Below, one piece after another: positions 1-6,486 of a stretch of DNA of 10,485 nt. The position numbers and the translations under genes are program-made. Every line of letters begins with the position of its first letter. The first letter of the stretch is position 1. Under the pieces are notes generated by a model. It had not been told where the DNA came from. It ran no database searches and saw nothing but the letters and a program-made list of their open reading frames with translations. This DNA is from Nitrospinota bacterium. GTDB lineage: Bacteria > Nitrospinota > Nitrospinia > Nitrospinales > VA-1. The DNA is taken from the NCBI GenBank assembly GCA_002731985.1, contig PCCT01000022.1:1-10485 (forward strand), given 5' to 3'.

Positions 1-58
1 GAACATCCTGACCCAATTCAGCACTGGGGTCAATTTCCGATTTACTAGTTTTAGTCAC
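1..58 (-). CDS. lpxA: Probable UDP-N-acetylglucosamine acyltransferase LpxA, N-terminal fragment
   Basis: Only the first 19 codons are inside the window; the gene runs off the left edge. Read from a GTG at 58-56 the peptide contains EIDPSAELGQDV, which looks like the first coil of a left-handed beta-helix hexapeptide acyltransferase, where LpxA typically has I-x-P-x-A-x-(L/I)-G. LpxA transfers a 3-hydroxyacyl chain from ACP to UDP-GlcNAc in the cytoplasm, the first step of lipid A synthesis. Its position directly after fabZ on the same strand matches the usual fabZ-lpxA order and supports LpxA over other hexapeptide transferases. The start is GTG because the frame holds no ATG, GTG or TTG between the upstream in-frame stop and this codon. 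The ribosome site is weak (GAAG seven bases upstream). The 105 bases between fabZ and this start hold no other gene or clear signal. LpxD or another hexapeptide enzyme cannot be excluded from 19 residues. Confidence 0.7.
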   Translation of the reverse strand, partial: MTKTSKSEIDPSAELGQDV

Positions 59-163
59 TTTGATGCTTCGATGAAAAAGGTTTGGCTTCCGGCTAAATGA
101 ATGCGTTTCCCGAAGGCCGCCGAGGGAGGATTGATCGAAAACTCACTGTGTCTGTTTCCGAAA

Positions 164-613
164 TTATTTTCCGGACTCACTAGTATCTTTTCCCAACATT
201 GCCTGAAGGGTACATTCTGCGGCGAGCTTATCTCCAACATAAGCGCAACCTTTGAACCGGAATAACGTACCCCGTTGCTTTATCTTGATTGTTTCCAGCC
301 GCAACTGGTCACCAGGCCGAACCGGCTGTCTAAACTTTGCTCCATCAATCCCCGTAAAAAATACAGAACCGTGCCCCTCTTTTTTCATAACTTTCAAAGC
401 CAGAACACAAGCTACCTGAGCGAGAGCCTCAATAATCAGTACCCCCGGCATGATCGGAAACCCAGGAAAATGCCCCTGGAAAAATGGTTCATTGGTGGTT
501 ACATTTTTGATACCAACAATACGGGATTCCATATCGCATTCCGTCACGCGGTCTACCAAAAGAAACGGGTAACGGTGAGGAATGATCCGTTTAATTTCAT
601 CAATATCCATCAT
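164..613 (-). CDS. fabZ: 3-hydroxyacyl-[acyl-carrier-protein] dehydratase FabZ
   Basis: This cytoplasmic enzyme dehydrates (3R)-hydroxyacyl-ACP to trans-2-enoyl-ACP in type II fatty acid synthesis, competing with LpxA for hydroxyacyl-ACP. At 149 residues it has normal family length and a single hot-dog fold. The N-terminal [13 protein letters not shown] segment is typical. The active site is clear: [12 protein letters not shown] around residues 47-58 carries the catalytic His48, and IEALAQ carries Glu62, with the 14-residue spacing seen in known FabZ proteins. The first of two adjacent ATGs is chosen because AGGTGA lies about nine bases upstream. The gene follows skp after 75 bases and precedes lpxA by 105. 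In many diderms lpxD sits immediately upstream of fabZ; here it does not. FabA is less likely because of the FabZ-type N-terminus and the lipid A context. Confidence 0.97.
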   Translation of the reverse strand: MMDIDEIKRIIPHRYPFLLVDRVTECDMESRIVGIKNVTTNEPFFQGHFPGFPIMPGVLIIEALAQVACVLALKVMKKEGHGSVFFTGIDGAKFRQPVRPGDQLRLETIKIKQRGTLFRFKGCAYVGDKLAAECTLQAMLGKDTSESGK

Positions 614-662
614 AAGAACAACTCACCTGCACAGTATAAAATTAAAGGATGTTTTAAAAGAT

Positions 663-690
663 AAAAAACCCGTGGAGGGTAGCAGGGGTT
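663..690 (-). terminator. Weak candidate intrinsic terminator between skp and fabZ
   Basis: On the minus strand AACCC (690-686) can pair with GGGTT (671-667) across a 14-base loop, and the transcript continues into a short T run (668-663). The hairpin begins at the skp stop codon. The five-pair stem is marginal, so it may only attenuate read-through into fabZ. Confidence 0.3.
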
Positions 691-1228
691 ATTTCAATTT
701 ATTGTAGGATTGAGTCGCCATAATCGTCAGATCCACAGAATTATCAAAATAAAGCCCAACCTTTTTTTCCAGAATCATTGTGAATTTTTTTTCCTTGCCA
801 AGCTTTTGAACCACTGTCACCATTTTCTTTAAAATTTTACTCGTGATTTCTTTTTCTTTCTTGGCAAACTCTTCGTTCTTATCCTGAACATACCGCTCGA
901 ACTCTCTCTTCTTTTTTTGGACATTGTCCTCTTTCTTTTTCTTCAAACCAGGGTCAAGCACAAAACTCTGCTTATTAAGGTCTTCTATCATTTTCTTTAG
1001 CAAACCTTCTCTTTTGGAGATCAACTCTTTTTCCTTCTTGAATCGGGTTTTGAAAGAAATAAATTCCTTTTTCCATTCCTTGGTATTGGCCACCGCTTTT
1101 TGAATATCAATGACTCCAACCCTTAAATCCTTCGCATAACCAGGAGTCGCTTGAGCAAGCAGGATAAACCCTACAAAAAAAGAAAACATGATCGGAAAAA
1201 GCCGCTGTCGAATAAAACCACTAACCAT
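689..1228 (-). CDS. skp: Periplasmic chaperone Skp/OmpH family
   Basis: Skp-family proteins are trimeric periplasmic chaperones that hold unfolded outer-membrane proteins between the Sec translocon and the BAM complex. The 179-residue product has a signal peptide: a basic N-region (R7, R9), a hydrophobic core around residues 11-26, and a likely cleavage after GYA near residue 32. The mature protein opens with LRVGVIDIQKAVANT, the short beta strand and helix start typical of OmpH. A long Lys/Glu-rich coiled coil (about residues 50-150) follows, then ILEKKVGLYFDNSVDLT, the returning strand. The first ATG is supported by AGGGG eight bases upstream and by the need for the basic N-region. The gene begins 29 bases after the bamA stop, so the two are probably one transcript and their products act in one pathway. 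Family identity rests on architecture and position, because Skp sequences diverge strongly. Confidence 0.92.
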   Translation of the reverse strand: MVSGFIRQRLFPIMFSFFVGFILLAQATPGYAKDLRVGVIDIQKAVANTKEWKKEFISFKTRFKKEKELISKREGLLKKMIEDLNKQSFVLDPGLKKKKEDNVQKKKREFERYVQDKNEEFAKKEKEITSKILKKMVTVVQKLGKEKKFTMILEKKVGLYFDNSVDLTIMATQSYNKLK

Positions 1229-1257
1229 GAACCAAACCCCTTTTTAAAGATTTCAAA

Positions 1258-3537
1258 TTAAAATGCACTGCCTGCTGAGAAATGAAATTCACCAGGATTC
1301 TCGCCATCTGCCTGATCCAGTTTAAGTCCGTAAGCAAAACCCACTGGGCCGAAAGGACTTAAAAAACGTACGCCAGCGCCAATACTATCTCTCATTTCCA
1401 ACAAATCCCAAGTGGTGGTTGTTGTTCTAATATCCGGTCCCCCGCCATATACATTGCCACGGTCATAGAAAACGAACCCTCTGAATCCCTTGGTGAATGG
1501 ATATTGAAGTTCTGCATTGATCAGCAGAGACTGGTTTCCGCCTATAGGATCTCCCGCGCTGTCTCTAGGTCCAATATCCCTGATAGTGTAACCTCTCAAG
1601 CTACTCGGCCCTCCCAAAAAATAGCGCTCAAATGAGGGGAGTTTGCCGTCGCCATATCCATCCGCCCAAGCGATCTGACCGTGAAGCATCCCAACCAGCT
1701 TACCGATAAGAGGTCGATAGTAACTGGTTTCGTAAGACATTTTATGGAAATTGGCCCCGCCAAAAACTCCGCCGGCCAAATCAAATCGTACCACATGGCG
1801 CCAACCGGTGGAAGGGTTTAAAAAGTTGTCCCTAGTATCTCTTATAAATGTCGGGGAAATACGGCTGGTAATGCGTTTTTCATTTTTCAAATGTGACGTT
1901 TCCTGACCGGGATCAACATCTGTAATCTCAACATCTTCAAACCTGTAATTCAAGCCCACCCAATCATATTCGGTAATCGCTTTCCCGAAACGCAAACCGC
2001 CACCAGTATTTCGAGAACTAAAACTAAAAAAATCTGATTTGCGGTTAAATGCATCTATCCCCATCAAAATTTCAGTATCGAATATTCGTGGATCTGTAAG
2101 AGATAGATTGAAGTCCGATTTTATGGACGACAGACTTGTTGAAAACACAACCTTTTGCCCACGCCCAAGAAAATTATCCTGAGAAATACCCGCAGTAAAA
2201 ATGAAGTTTTCAACGGAGCTGAATCCCGCGCCAACCGAAACAGAACCCGTCGGACGCTCTGTCACTGTCGTAACAATATCAATTAAGTCGGAATCTCTGC
2301 CCCGCCGGGTATCAATTTTCACATCTTCAAAAAATTGAAGATTGTTGATTCTCTGCTTACTACGCTTTAGCTTCTCGCTGTCGAAAACCTCTCCCTCTTT
2401 AAGGCGAAATTCCCTCCGAATAACATTGTCCAATGTCCGCGTATTACCGAGCAGACTAATTTCACCGACATAGACCTTACGCCCCTTGTCAATCGCAACA
2501 CTCAAATCTACAGTTCGCGAATCATCATTTATTTTTGTTACCGGATTAACATCTGCATACGCATAACCGCGTTGCGAATAAAGCTCCGTTATATTCAGAA
2601 TATCTGCACGCACCCCAGAAACGTTGTACACATCTTTGACCTTGATCTTAATTGCTTTTAAAATTTCTTCCTCTGTCAACGTTTCATCAGGTTGAGCTGA
2701 TATTTTTCTGACCCTATATTGAGGACCCTCTTCAATAGGAACAATAATATTTATTTCCTTGTCCTTTTTATTAACACCTATTTTAGGCTCTAATACGCGG
2801 ACGCGTATGTAACCATTGTCATGATAGAACCCCTCCAGCCGGAACATATCCAGCTTCAAAATATCCTTCTTGTAAATCCCGGAATCATCAAGAAACGAAA
2901 ACCACGTTTCCGCTTTAGTTTCCATCTGCTCTTTCAAGTCATCAGCAGCGAGACTCTTGTTACCTACAAAACGGATATTTTTAATTCTGACCTTCTCGCC
3001 TTCGCGAATCCGGATATTAATGTTAGTAAGGTTGTCCGCTGATTTTTTTGTGTCAATACTAGTTTCAACAAAGAAAAACCCCTTCTCATGATAGAGAAGT
3101 TTGATTGCCTCCTTCGCCTCTTGAATCATATATTCCTGAAAAGTCGTTCCGCGCTTGAGTGCCAGTTTTTCCCGGATTTCGTCGTCACTCAATTTATCGT
3201 TGCCACGAAGAACAACATCACCAATAGATGGAATTTCCTCGACAATAAAAACGACCTCCAAGCCATCCAGACCACCCTGAGTTTCCACGCGAATATCCTT
3301 GAACTGCCCCAAGTTATAAATTTGTTCAATATCTTTTCGGATTTGATTCCGGGAAAGGGGTTCGCCCTCCCGGGTTTTAATGTAGTAAAGGATGGTAGAA
3401 TCATCCACACGCTTGTTTCCCTGAATTTTGACCGAGCCTACCAAACCTCCATCCTGGGCATGAGTCTCCGGCGCAAAAGCGAACACAAGAATGACCAGTG
3501 AAATGAGCAAAAATATTTGGCGAAATTTCATCATCAT
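1258..3537 (-). CDS. bamA: Outer membrane protein assembly factor BamA
   Basis: BamA is the Omp85-family core of the BAM complex and folds beta-barrel proteins into the outer membrane. The 759-residue product starts with a signal peptide (MMMKFRQIF, then a hydrophobic core) with a likely cleavage after THA near residue 27. Five POTRA domains follow, roughly residues 30-430, several opening with the typical pattern of a V-x-I-x-G-N strand (VKIQGNKRV, IRFVGNKSL, ISLLGNTRT). The C-terminal 16-strand barrel spans about residues 435-759. The conserved lid-loop motif appears as LRGY at 647-650, with the invariant Arg648, and the protein ends in phenylalanine, as usual for the last barrel strand. 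Three consecutive ATGs occur at the start and none has a convincing Shine-Dalgarno sequence, so the exact initiator is uncertain by up to two residues. It heads the bamA-skp-fabZ-lpxA block; rseP, its usual neighbour in enterobacteria, is not adjacent. Confidence 0.97.
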   Translation of the reverse strand: MMMKFRQIFLLISLVILVFAFAPETHAQDGGLVGSVKIQGNKRVDDSTILYYIKTREGEPLSRNQIRKDIEQIYNLGQFKDIRVETQGGLDGLEVVFIVEEIPSIGDVVLRGNDKLSDDEIREKLALKRGTTFQEYMIQEAKEAIKLLYHEKGFFFVETSIDTKKSADNLTNINIRIREGEKVRIKNIRFVGNKSLAADDLKEQMETKAETWFSFLDDSGIYKKDILKLDMFRLEGFYHDNGYIRVRVLEPKIGVNKKDKEINIIVPIEEGPQYRVRKISAQPDETLTEEEILKAIKIKVKDVYNVSGVRADILNITELYSQRGYAYADVNPVTKINDDSRTVDLSVAIDKGRKVYVGEISLLGNTRTLDNVIRREFRLKEGEVFDSEKLKRSKQRINNLQFFEDVKIDTRRGRDSDLIDIVTTVTERPTGSVSVGAGFSSVENFIFTAGISQDNFLGRGQKVVFSTSLSSIKSDFNLSLTDPRIFDTEILMGIDAFNRKSDFFSFSSRNTGGGLRFGKAITEYDWVGLNYRFEDVEITDVDPGQETSHLKNEKRITSRISPTFIRDTRDNFLNPSTGWRHVVRFDLAGGVFGGANFHKMSYETSYYRPLIGKLVGMLHGQIAWADGYGDGKLPSFERYFLGGPSSLRGYTIRDIGPRDSAGDPIGGNQSLLINAELQYPFTKGFRGFVFYDRGNVYGGGPDIRTTTTTWDLLEMRDSIGAGVRFLSPFGPVGFAYGLKLDQADGENPGEFHFSAGSAF

Positions 3538-3551
3538 AAAAAAATACTTGT

Positions 3552-3580
3552 AAAAAAACGGGTTAAACTACCACACCCGC
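3552..3580 (-). terminator. Stem-loop with T tract just upstream of bamA
   Basis: On the minus strand GCGGGT (3580-3575) pairs with ACCCGT (3563-3558, last pair G-U) across an 11-base loop, followed by seven T residues. It has the form of an intrinsic terminator and would end clpC transcription. However, it lies only about 14 bases before the bamA start and immediately after a consensus -10 box, so it could instead be a leader hairpin of the bamA transcript. Confidence 0.4.
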
Positions 3581-3584
3581 AAAA

Positions 3585-3590
3585 ATTATA
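3585..3590 (-). promoter_or_regulatory. bamA: Candidate -10 box for bamA (TATAAT)
   Basis: A perfect TATAAT lies on the minus strand about 50 bases before the bamA start. No good -35 hexamer is seen 16-18 bases upstream, where the sequence is dominated by a nine-T run. It is therefore a half-supported promoter in an AT-rich gap, and chance occurrence is possible. Confidence 0.35.
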
Positions 3591-3615
3591 TTTTACCCCA
3601 AAAAAAAAGTATCAG

Positions 3616-3646
3616 GGGTTCTTCAGCCTTTTCGGACCTAAAACCC
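3616..3646 (-). terminator. Candidate clpC terminator hairpin, upstream of a nine-T run
   Basis: On the minus strand GGGTTTT (3646-3640) pairs with AGAACCC (3622-3616), seven pairs with one G-U, around a 17-base loop. Seven bases later comes a run of nine T (3608-3600). The gap between stem and T run is longer than in a canonical terminator. The 3' arm can alternatively pair with GGGGT at 3599-3595, so two folds compete. Confidence 0.35.
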
Positions 3647-3648
3647 TA

Positions 3649-3668
3649 ATACTTTACAATACTTTACG
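3649..3668. repeat. Perfect 10-base tandem repeat in the clpC-bamA gap
   Basis: The plus strand reads AATACTTTAC twice without interruption (3649-3658 and 3659-3668); the minus strand reads GTAAAGTATT twice. It lies about 42 bases beyond the clpC stop and directly before the candidate clpC terminator hairpin. It may be a small duplication or a tandem protein-binding site. Nothing in the sequence decides between them. Confidence 0.7.
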
Positions 3669-3710
3669 AAAATTTGGAAGTTACTTTATCTCTATTGCCC
3701 GGCGAGCCTG

Positions 3711-6140
3711 TCAGCACGCGTTAAGGGCACCCGATTTCTCGGTGAAAACCAAAGTATCGCCCTGAAGACTCACTTCGATCACGCCACCGCTTTTAAATCT
3801 TCCCTTGAGCATCTCGTCGGATAAAACGTCCTCCAGATGTTTCTGCATCGCTCTTTTGAGAGGCCTAGCCCCGAAGCTCTTGTCATACCCCTTTTCCGCC
3901 AACCATCTCTTGGCCTCTGCCGTAACATCCAAGGTCAACCCCTGCTGGATGAGTTGTTCATTGAGCTGAAGCAGTTGAACATCGAGAATACTGACAATAT
4001 GCTCAACATCCAGTGGCCTGAACACCACCGTCTCGCTCAGCCGGTTCAGGAATTCTGGGTTGAACGTGCGCTTGAGATCCTGTTTCAAATCTTTTTGCAT
4101 ACGATCATAATTCATCTCAGCATCATCTTTGTGGAATCCCAAAGAAGTCCCCTTGTCCAAAGACCGTGAACTGATATTGGAAGTCATGATGATGACAGTA
4201 TTCTTGAAGTCGATCACCCTGCCATAACTATCCGTCAAGCGCCCATCATCCATAATCTGCAACAACAGGTGGAAAACATCTGGATTGGCCTTCTCAATTT
4301 CGTCAAACAAAACGACAGAGTAGGGTTTGCGTCGAACTTTCTCTGTCAGCTGACCGCCTTCCTCATACCCCACATAACCTGGAGGGGCTCCTGTCAAACG
4401 CGATGCGTTGAATTTTTCCATATACTCTGACATATCGAGTCGAATCAGGGCATCGCGATCACCAAACATAAACTCAGCAAGCACACCCGCCAACTCTGTT
4501 TTACCCACGCCCGTCGGACCAAGAAAAAGAAAACAACCTATAGGCCGCCGCATGTCTTTAAGTCCAGACCTCGACCTGCGAATAGCCTTTGTAAGAACCT
4601 GGATCGCCTCGTCCTGACCAACTACCTTGGCAGCCAGTTCCGACTCCATATTCAGCAGACGAGCACTTTCACCTTCCTCAATCTTGGAAAGTGGAATTCC
4701 TGTCATGCTCGACACAACAGCGGCAATATCTTCATCGGTAATACTGGGCTCAACACTGTCATTTTTCCCTTCCCAGCTATCCTTTTCTTTTTCCAAGCTG
4801 GCTCGAAGTTCTTCCTCTTTGTCGCGCAACTCAACGGCCTTTTCAAATTCCTGATTTTCGATGCGCACTTTTTTGTCGCGAACAATGACATCAATGTCCC
4901 GCTGAATCTTCCTCATTTCAGGCGACTGAGTTACTTTTCGCAAGCGCACTCGGGAACCAGCCTCATCAATTACATCGATGGCTTTATCTGGAAGGAACCG
5001 GTCACTGATGTACCTGTCAGCATACCTAACTGCCGTGACGATGGCTTCATCGGTGATCTTGGCCTTATGGTGCATTTCATAAGGAACCTTGAGTCCTTTA
5101 ATAATTTCGACCGTCTCTTCCATCGAAGGCGGATTAACGATGACTGGCTGAAACCTTCGCTCAAGCGCTCCGTTTTTCTCAATGTATTTACGATACTCTT
5201 CCAGAGTTGTCGCACCAATACACTGGATTTCACCACGCGACAACGCAGGCTTGAGCATATTTGACGCGTCGACAGAGCCCTCTGCCGCGCCAGCCCCTAC
5301 CAGAGTATGCAACTCGTCTATGAACAGTATGATACTATCGTTCTGTATGATCTCTTTCATTATTCCCTTGAGACGAGCCTCAAACTGGCCGCGATACTTT
5401 GTGCCTGCGATCAATGAACCGAGGTCCAGAGAAACCACTCTCTTGTCAAACAAGGTATCTGGAACCTCACGCTCCATAATGAGCTGAGCCAATCCTTCAA
5501 CGATCGCTGTTTTACCAACACCGGGTTCTCCAATCAGAACCGGATTGTTCTTGGTTCGGCGACTGAGAATCTGAATCACGCGCTCTATTTCCTTGGCACG
5601 TCCGATGATAGGATCGAGCTTACCATCCACAGCCATCTTGGTTAGATCCCGGCTGAACTCATCCAATGTCGGTGTCTTGCCCGTTTCGCGCGTAGCTTCG
5701 GCAGGCTCTTTAAACATCTCAACAATCTTCTCCTTAACATCCTCGAAATACATCCCGAAACTATTAAGAATCCTGCAGGCCACCCCCTCCTTCTCCTTGA
5801 GCAGTCCCAGCAGAAGATGTTCTGTCCCGATATAGTTATGATTCAAGGAGCGTGCCTCTTCAACAGCAAACTCCAGAACTTTCTTCGCACGTGAGGTGAA
5901 TGGAATATCACCAATGATCAACGAAGTGGAACTCCGTGGCAGGTTCTTCTCCAATTCCTTTTTAAGTTGAGTCAAGTCGGTGCCGGTCTTTTGAATAATG
6001 GCAACCGCTATTCCCCCGCCATCCTTAACAACACCCTGCAAAATGTGCTCGGTGCCTAAATATTCGTGGCGATACAATTCCGCTTCTTCCCGCGCAAGTA
6101 TGATGACCCTGCGAGCTCTTTCTGTAAATCGCTTAAACAT
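3711..6140 (-). CDS. clpC: ATP-dependent Clp protease ATP-binding subunit ClpC
   Basis: ClpC is a cytoplasmic HSP100 AAA+ unfoldase that threads substrates into the ClpP peptidase. The 809 residues match the family length. Two Clp_N repeats occupy about residues 1-145, each with a YLGTEH or YIGTEH signature. The first AAA+ module has Walker A GEPGVGKT (204-211), a KYRG pore loop near 248 and Walker B ILFIDE (271-276). A middle domain with a UVR-like segment ([16 protein letters not shown], about 431-446) separates it from the second module, with Walker A GPTGVGKT (541-548), a GYVG pore loop (588-591) and Walker B VVLFDE. LGF at 667-669 fits the ClpP-docking tripeptide, so a ClpP partner is expected elsewhere in the genome. 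The UVR motif and short linker argue for ClpC over ClpA or ClpB. The start is supported by AAGGA ten bases upstream. No mcsA, mcsB or ctsR-like gene is adjacent, so control by the arginine-phosphorylation system is not indicated. Confidence 0.97.
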   Translation of the reverse strand: MFKRFTERARRVIILAREEAELYRHEYLGTEHILQGVVKDGGGIAVAIIQKTGTDLTQLKKELEKNLPRSSTSLIIGDIPFTSRAKKVLEFAVEEARSLNHNYIGTEHLLLGLLKEKEGVACRILNSFGMYFEDVKEKIVEMFKEPAEATRETGKTPTLDEFSRDLTKMAVDGKLDPIIGRAKEIERVIQILSRRTKNNPVLIGEPGVGKTAIVEGLAQLIMEREVPDTLFDKRVVSLDLGSLIAGTKYRGQFEARLKGIMKEIIQNDSIILFIDELHTLVGAGAAEGSVDASNMLKPALSRGEIQCIGATTLEEYRKYIEKNGALERRFQPVIVNPPSMEETVEIIKGLKVPYEMHHKAKITDEAIVTAVRYADRYISDRFLPDKAIDVIDEAGSRVRLRKVTQSPEMRKIQRDIDVIVRDKKVRIENQEFEKAVELRDKEEELRASLEKEKDSWEGKNDSVEPSITDEDIAAVVSSMTGIPLSKIEEGESARLLNMESELAAKVVGQDEAIQVLTKAIRRSRSGLKDMRRPIGCFLFLGPTGVGKTELAGVLAEFMFGDRDALIRLDMSEYMEKFNASRLTGAPPGYVGYEEGGQLTEKVRRKPYSVVLFDEIEKANPDVFHLLLQIMDDGRLTDSYGRVIDFKNTVIIMTSNISSRSLDKGTSLGFHKDDAEMNYDRMQKDLKQDLKRTFNPEFLNRLSETVVFRPLDVEHIVSILDVQLLQLNEQLIQQGLTLDVTAEAKRWLAEKGYDKSFGARPLKRAMQKHLEDVLSDEMLKGRFKSGGVIEVSLQGDTLVFTEKSGALNAC

Positions 6141-6254
6141 ATCGTCGGTATCCTTATGAAAAGTGGATGCGGAATGACAGCCATAAACAACCCTCTCTTT
6201 AAAAAGATCAGGTCATAACCTTAAAACTCTAATGCCAATTAGCTTGGATGTGCC

Positions 6255-6282
6255 ATTTTATCAGACCGGATTTTTAAAACAA
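6255..6282 (-). promoter_or_regulatory. clpC: Candidate sigma-70 type promoter for clpC
   Basis: On the minus strand TTGTTT (6282-6277) and TAAAAT (6260-6255) are separated by 16 bases, and TGA immediately precedes the -10 box, giving an extended -10 pattern. Transcription would start near 6248, leaving a leader of about 108 bases. The match is by eye and the surroundings are AT-rich, so confidence is moderate. Confidence 0.45.
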
Positions 6283-6321
6283 GTCTTTATTTAATCAAGA
6301 TGAGGGTCCATGTGTAAAGGT

Positions 6322-6344
6322 AACTCTCTAAGTTTAGAGGAGTT
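6322..6344. repeat. Bulged inverted repeat (stem-loop) upstream of clpC
   Basis: AACTCTCTAA (6322-6331) is followed almost at once by its near-complement TTAGAGgAGTT (6334-6344), giving a nine-pair stem with a four-base loop and one bulged G at 6340. It could be a metH transcript-end hairpin or an operator. The minus-strand side has only three T after the stem, so it is not a canonical terminator. Confidence 0.55.
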
Positions 6345-6423
6345 GGGTCAGTTTTTCGACAACCCGATCTAGTGTGATGTGCCGGTGTGTATATATAATT
6401 TTCGGAGTAAATTCGTAGAAACT

Positions 6424-6486
6424 TGATGCTTTTTTACGCTGATTTTCGAAAGAACTACAACCCCAAAATTGCCCATATAAGCATCA
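6424..6486. repeat. Eight-base inverted repeat spanning the metH stop codon
   Basis: TGATGCTT (6424-6431) and AAGCATCA (6479-6486) are perfect inverse complements separated by 47 bases. The right arm includes the metH TGA stop. In the metH transcript the arms could form a long-looped stem, but no T tract follows on the minus strand. An eight-base pair at this distance may arise by chance. Confidence 0.4.

Larger units (their letters stand above)
6141..6483. other. Intergenic region between metH and clpC, 343 bases
   Basis: I find no convincing gene here. The stretch is AT-rich and holds an inverted repeat spanning the metH stop, a bulged stem-loop (6322-6344), a candidate clpC promoter, and a leader of roughly 108 bases before the clpC start. 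Neither inverted repeat is followed by a strong T tract on the minus strand, so no clean metH terminator is visible. No CIRCE-like element (a nine-base inverted repeat around a nine-base spacer) was recognised ahead of clpC. Confidence 0.6.

Noticed and set aside
55..240. A 61-codon minus-strand frame overlapping the fabZ end
   Set aside because: It starts inside fabZ in another frame, has no family signature, and ends over the lpxA start.
633..638. TATACT as a -10 box for a separate fabZ promoter
   Set aside because: No -35 match is present at 16-18 bases, and the implied start would fall inside the fabZ ribosome site.
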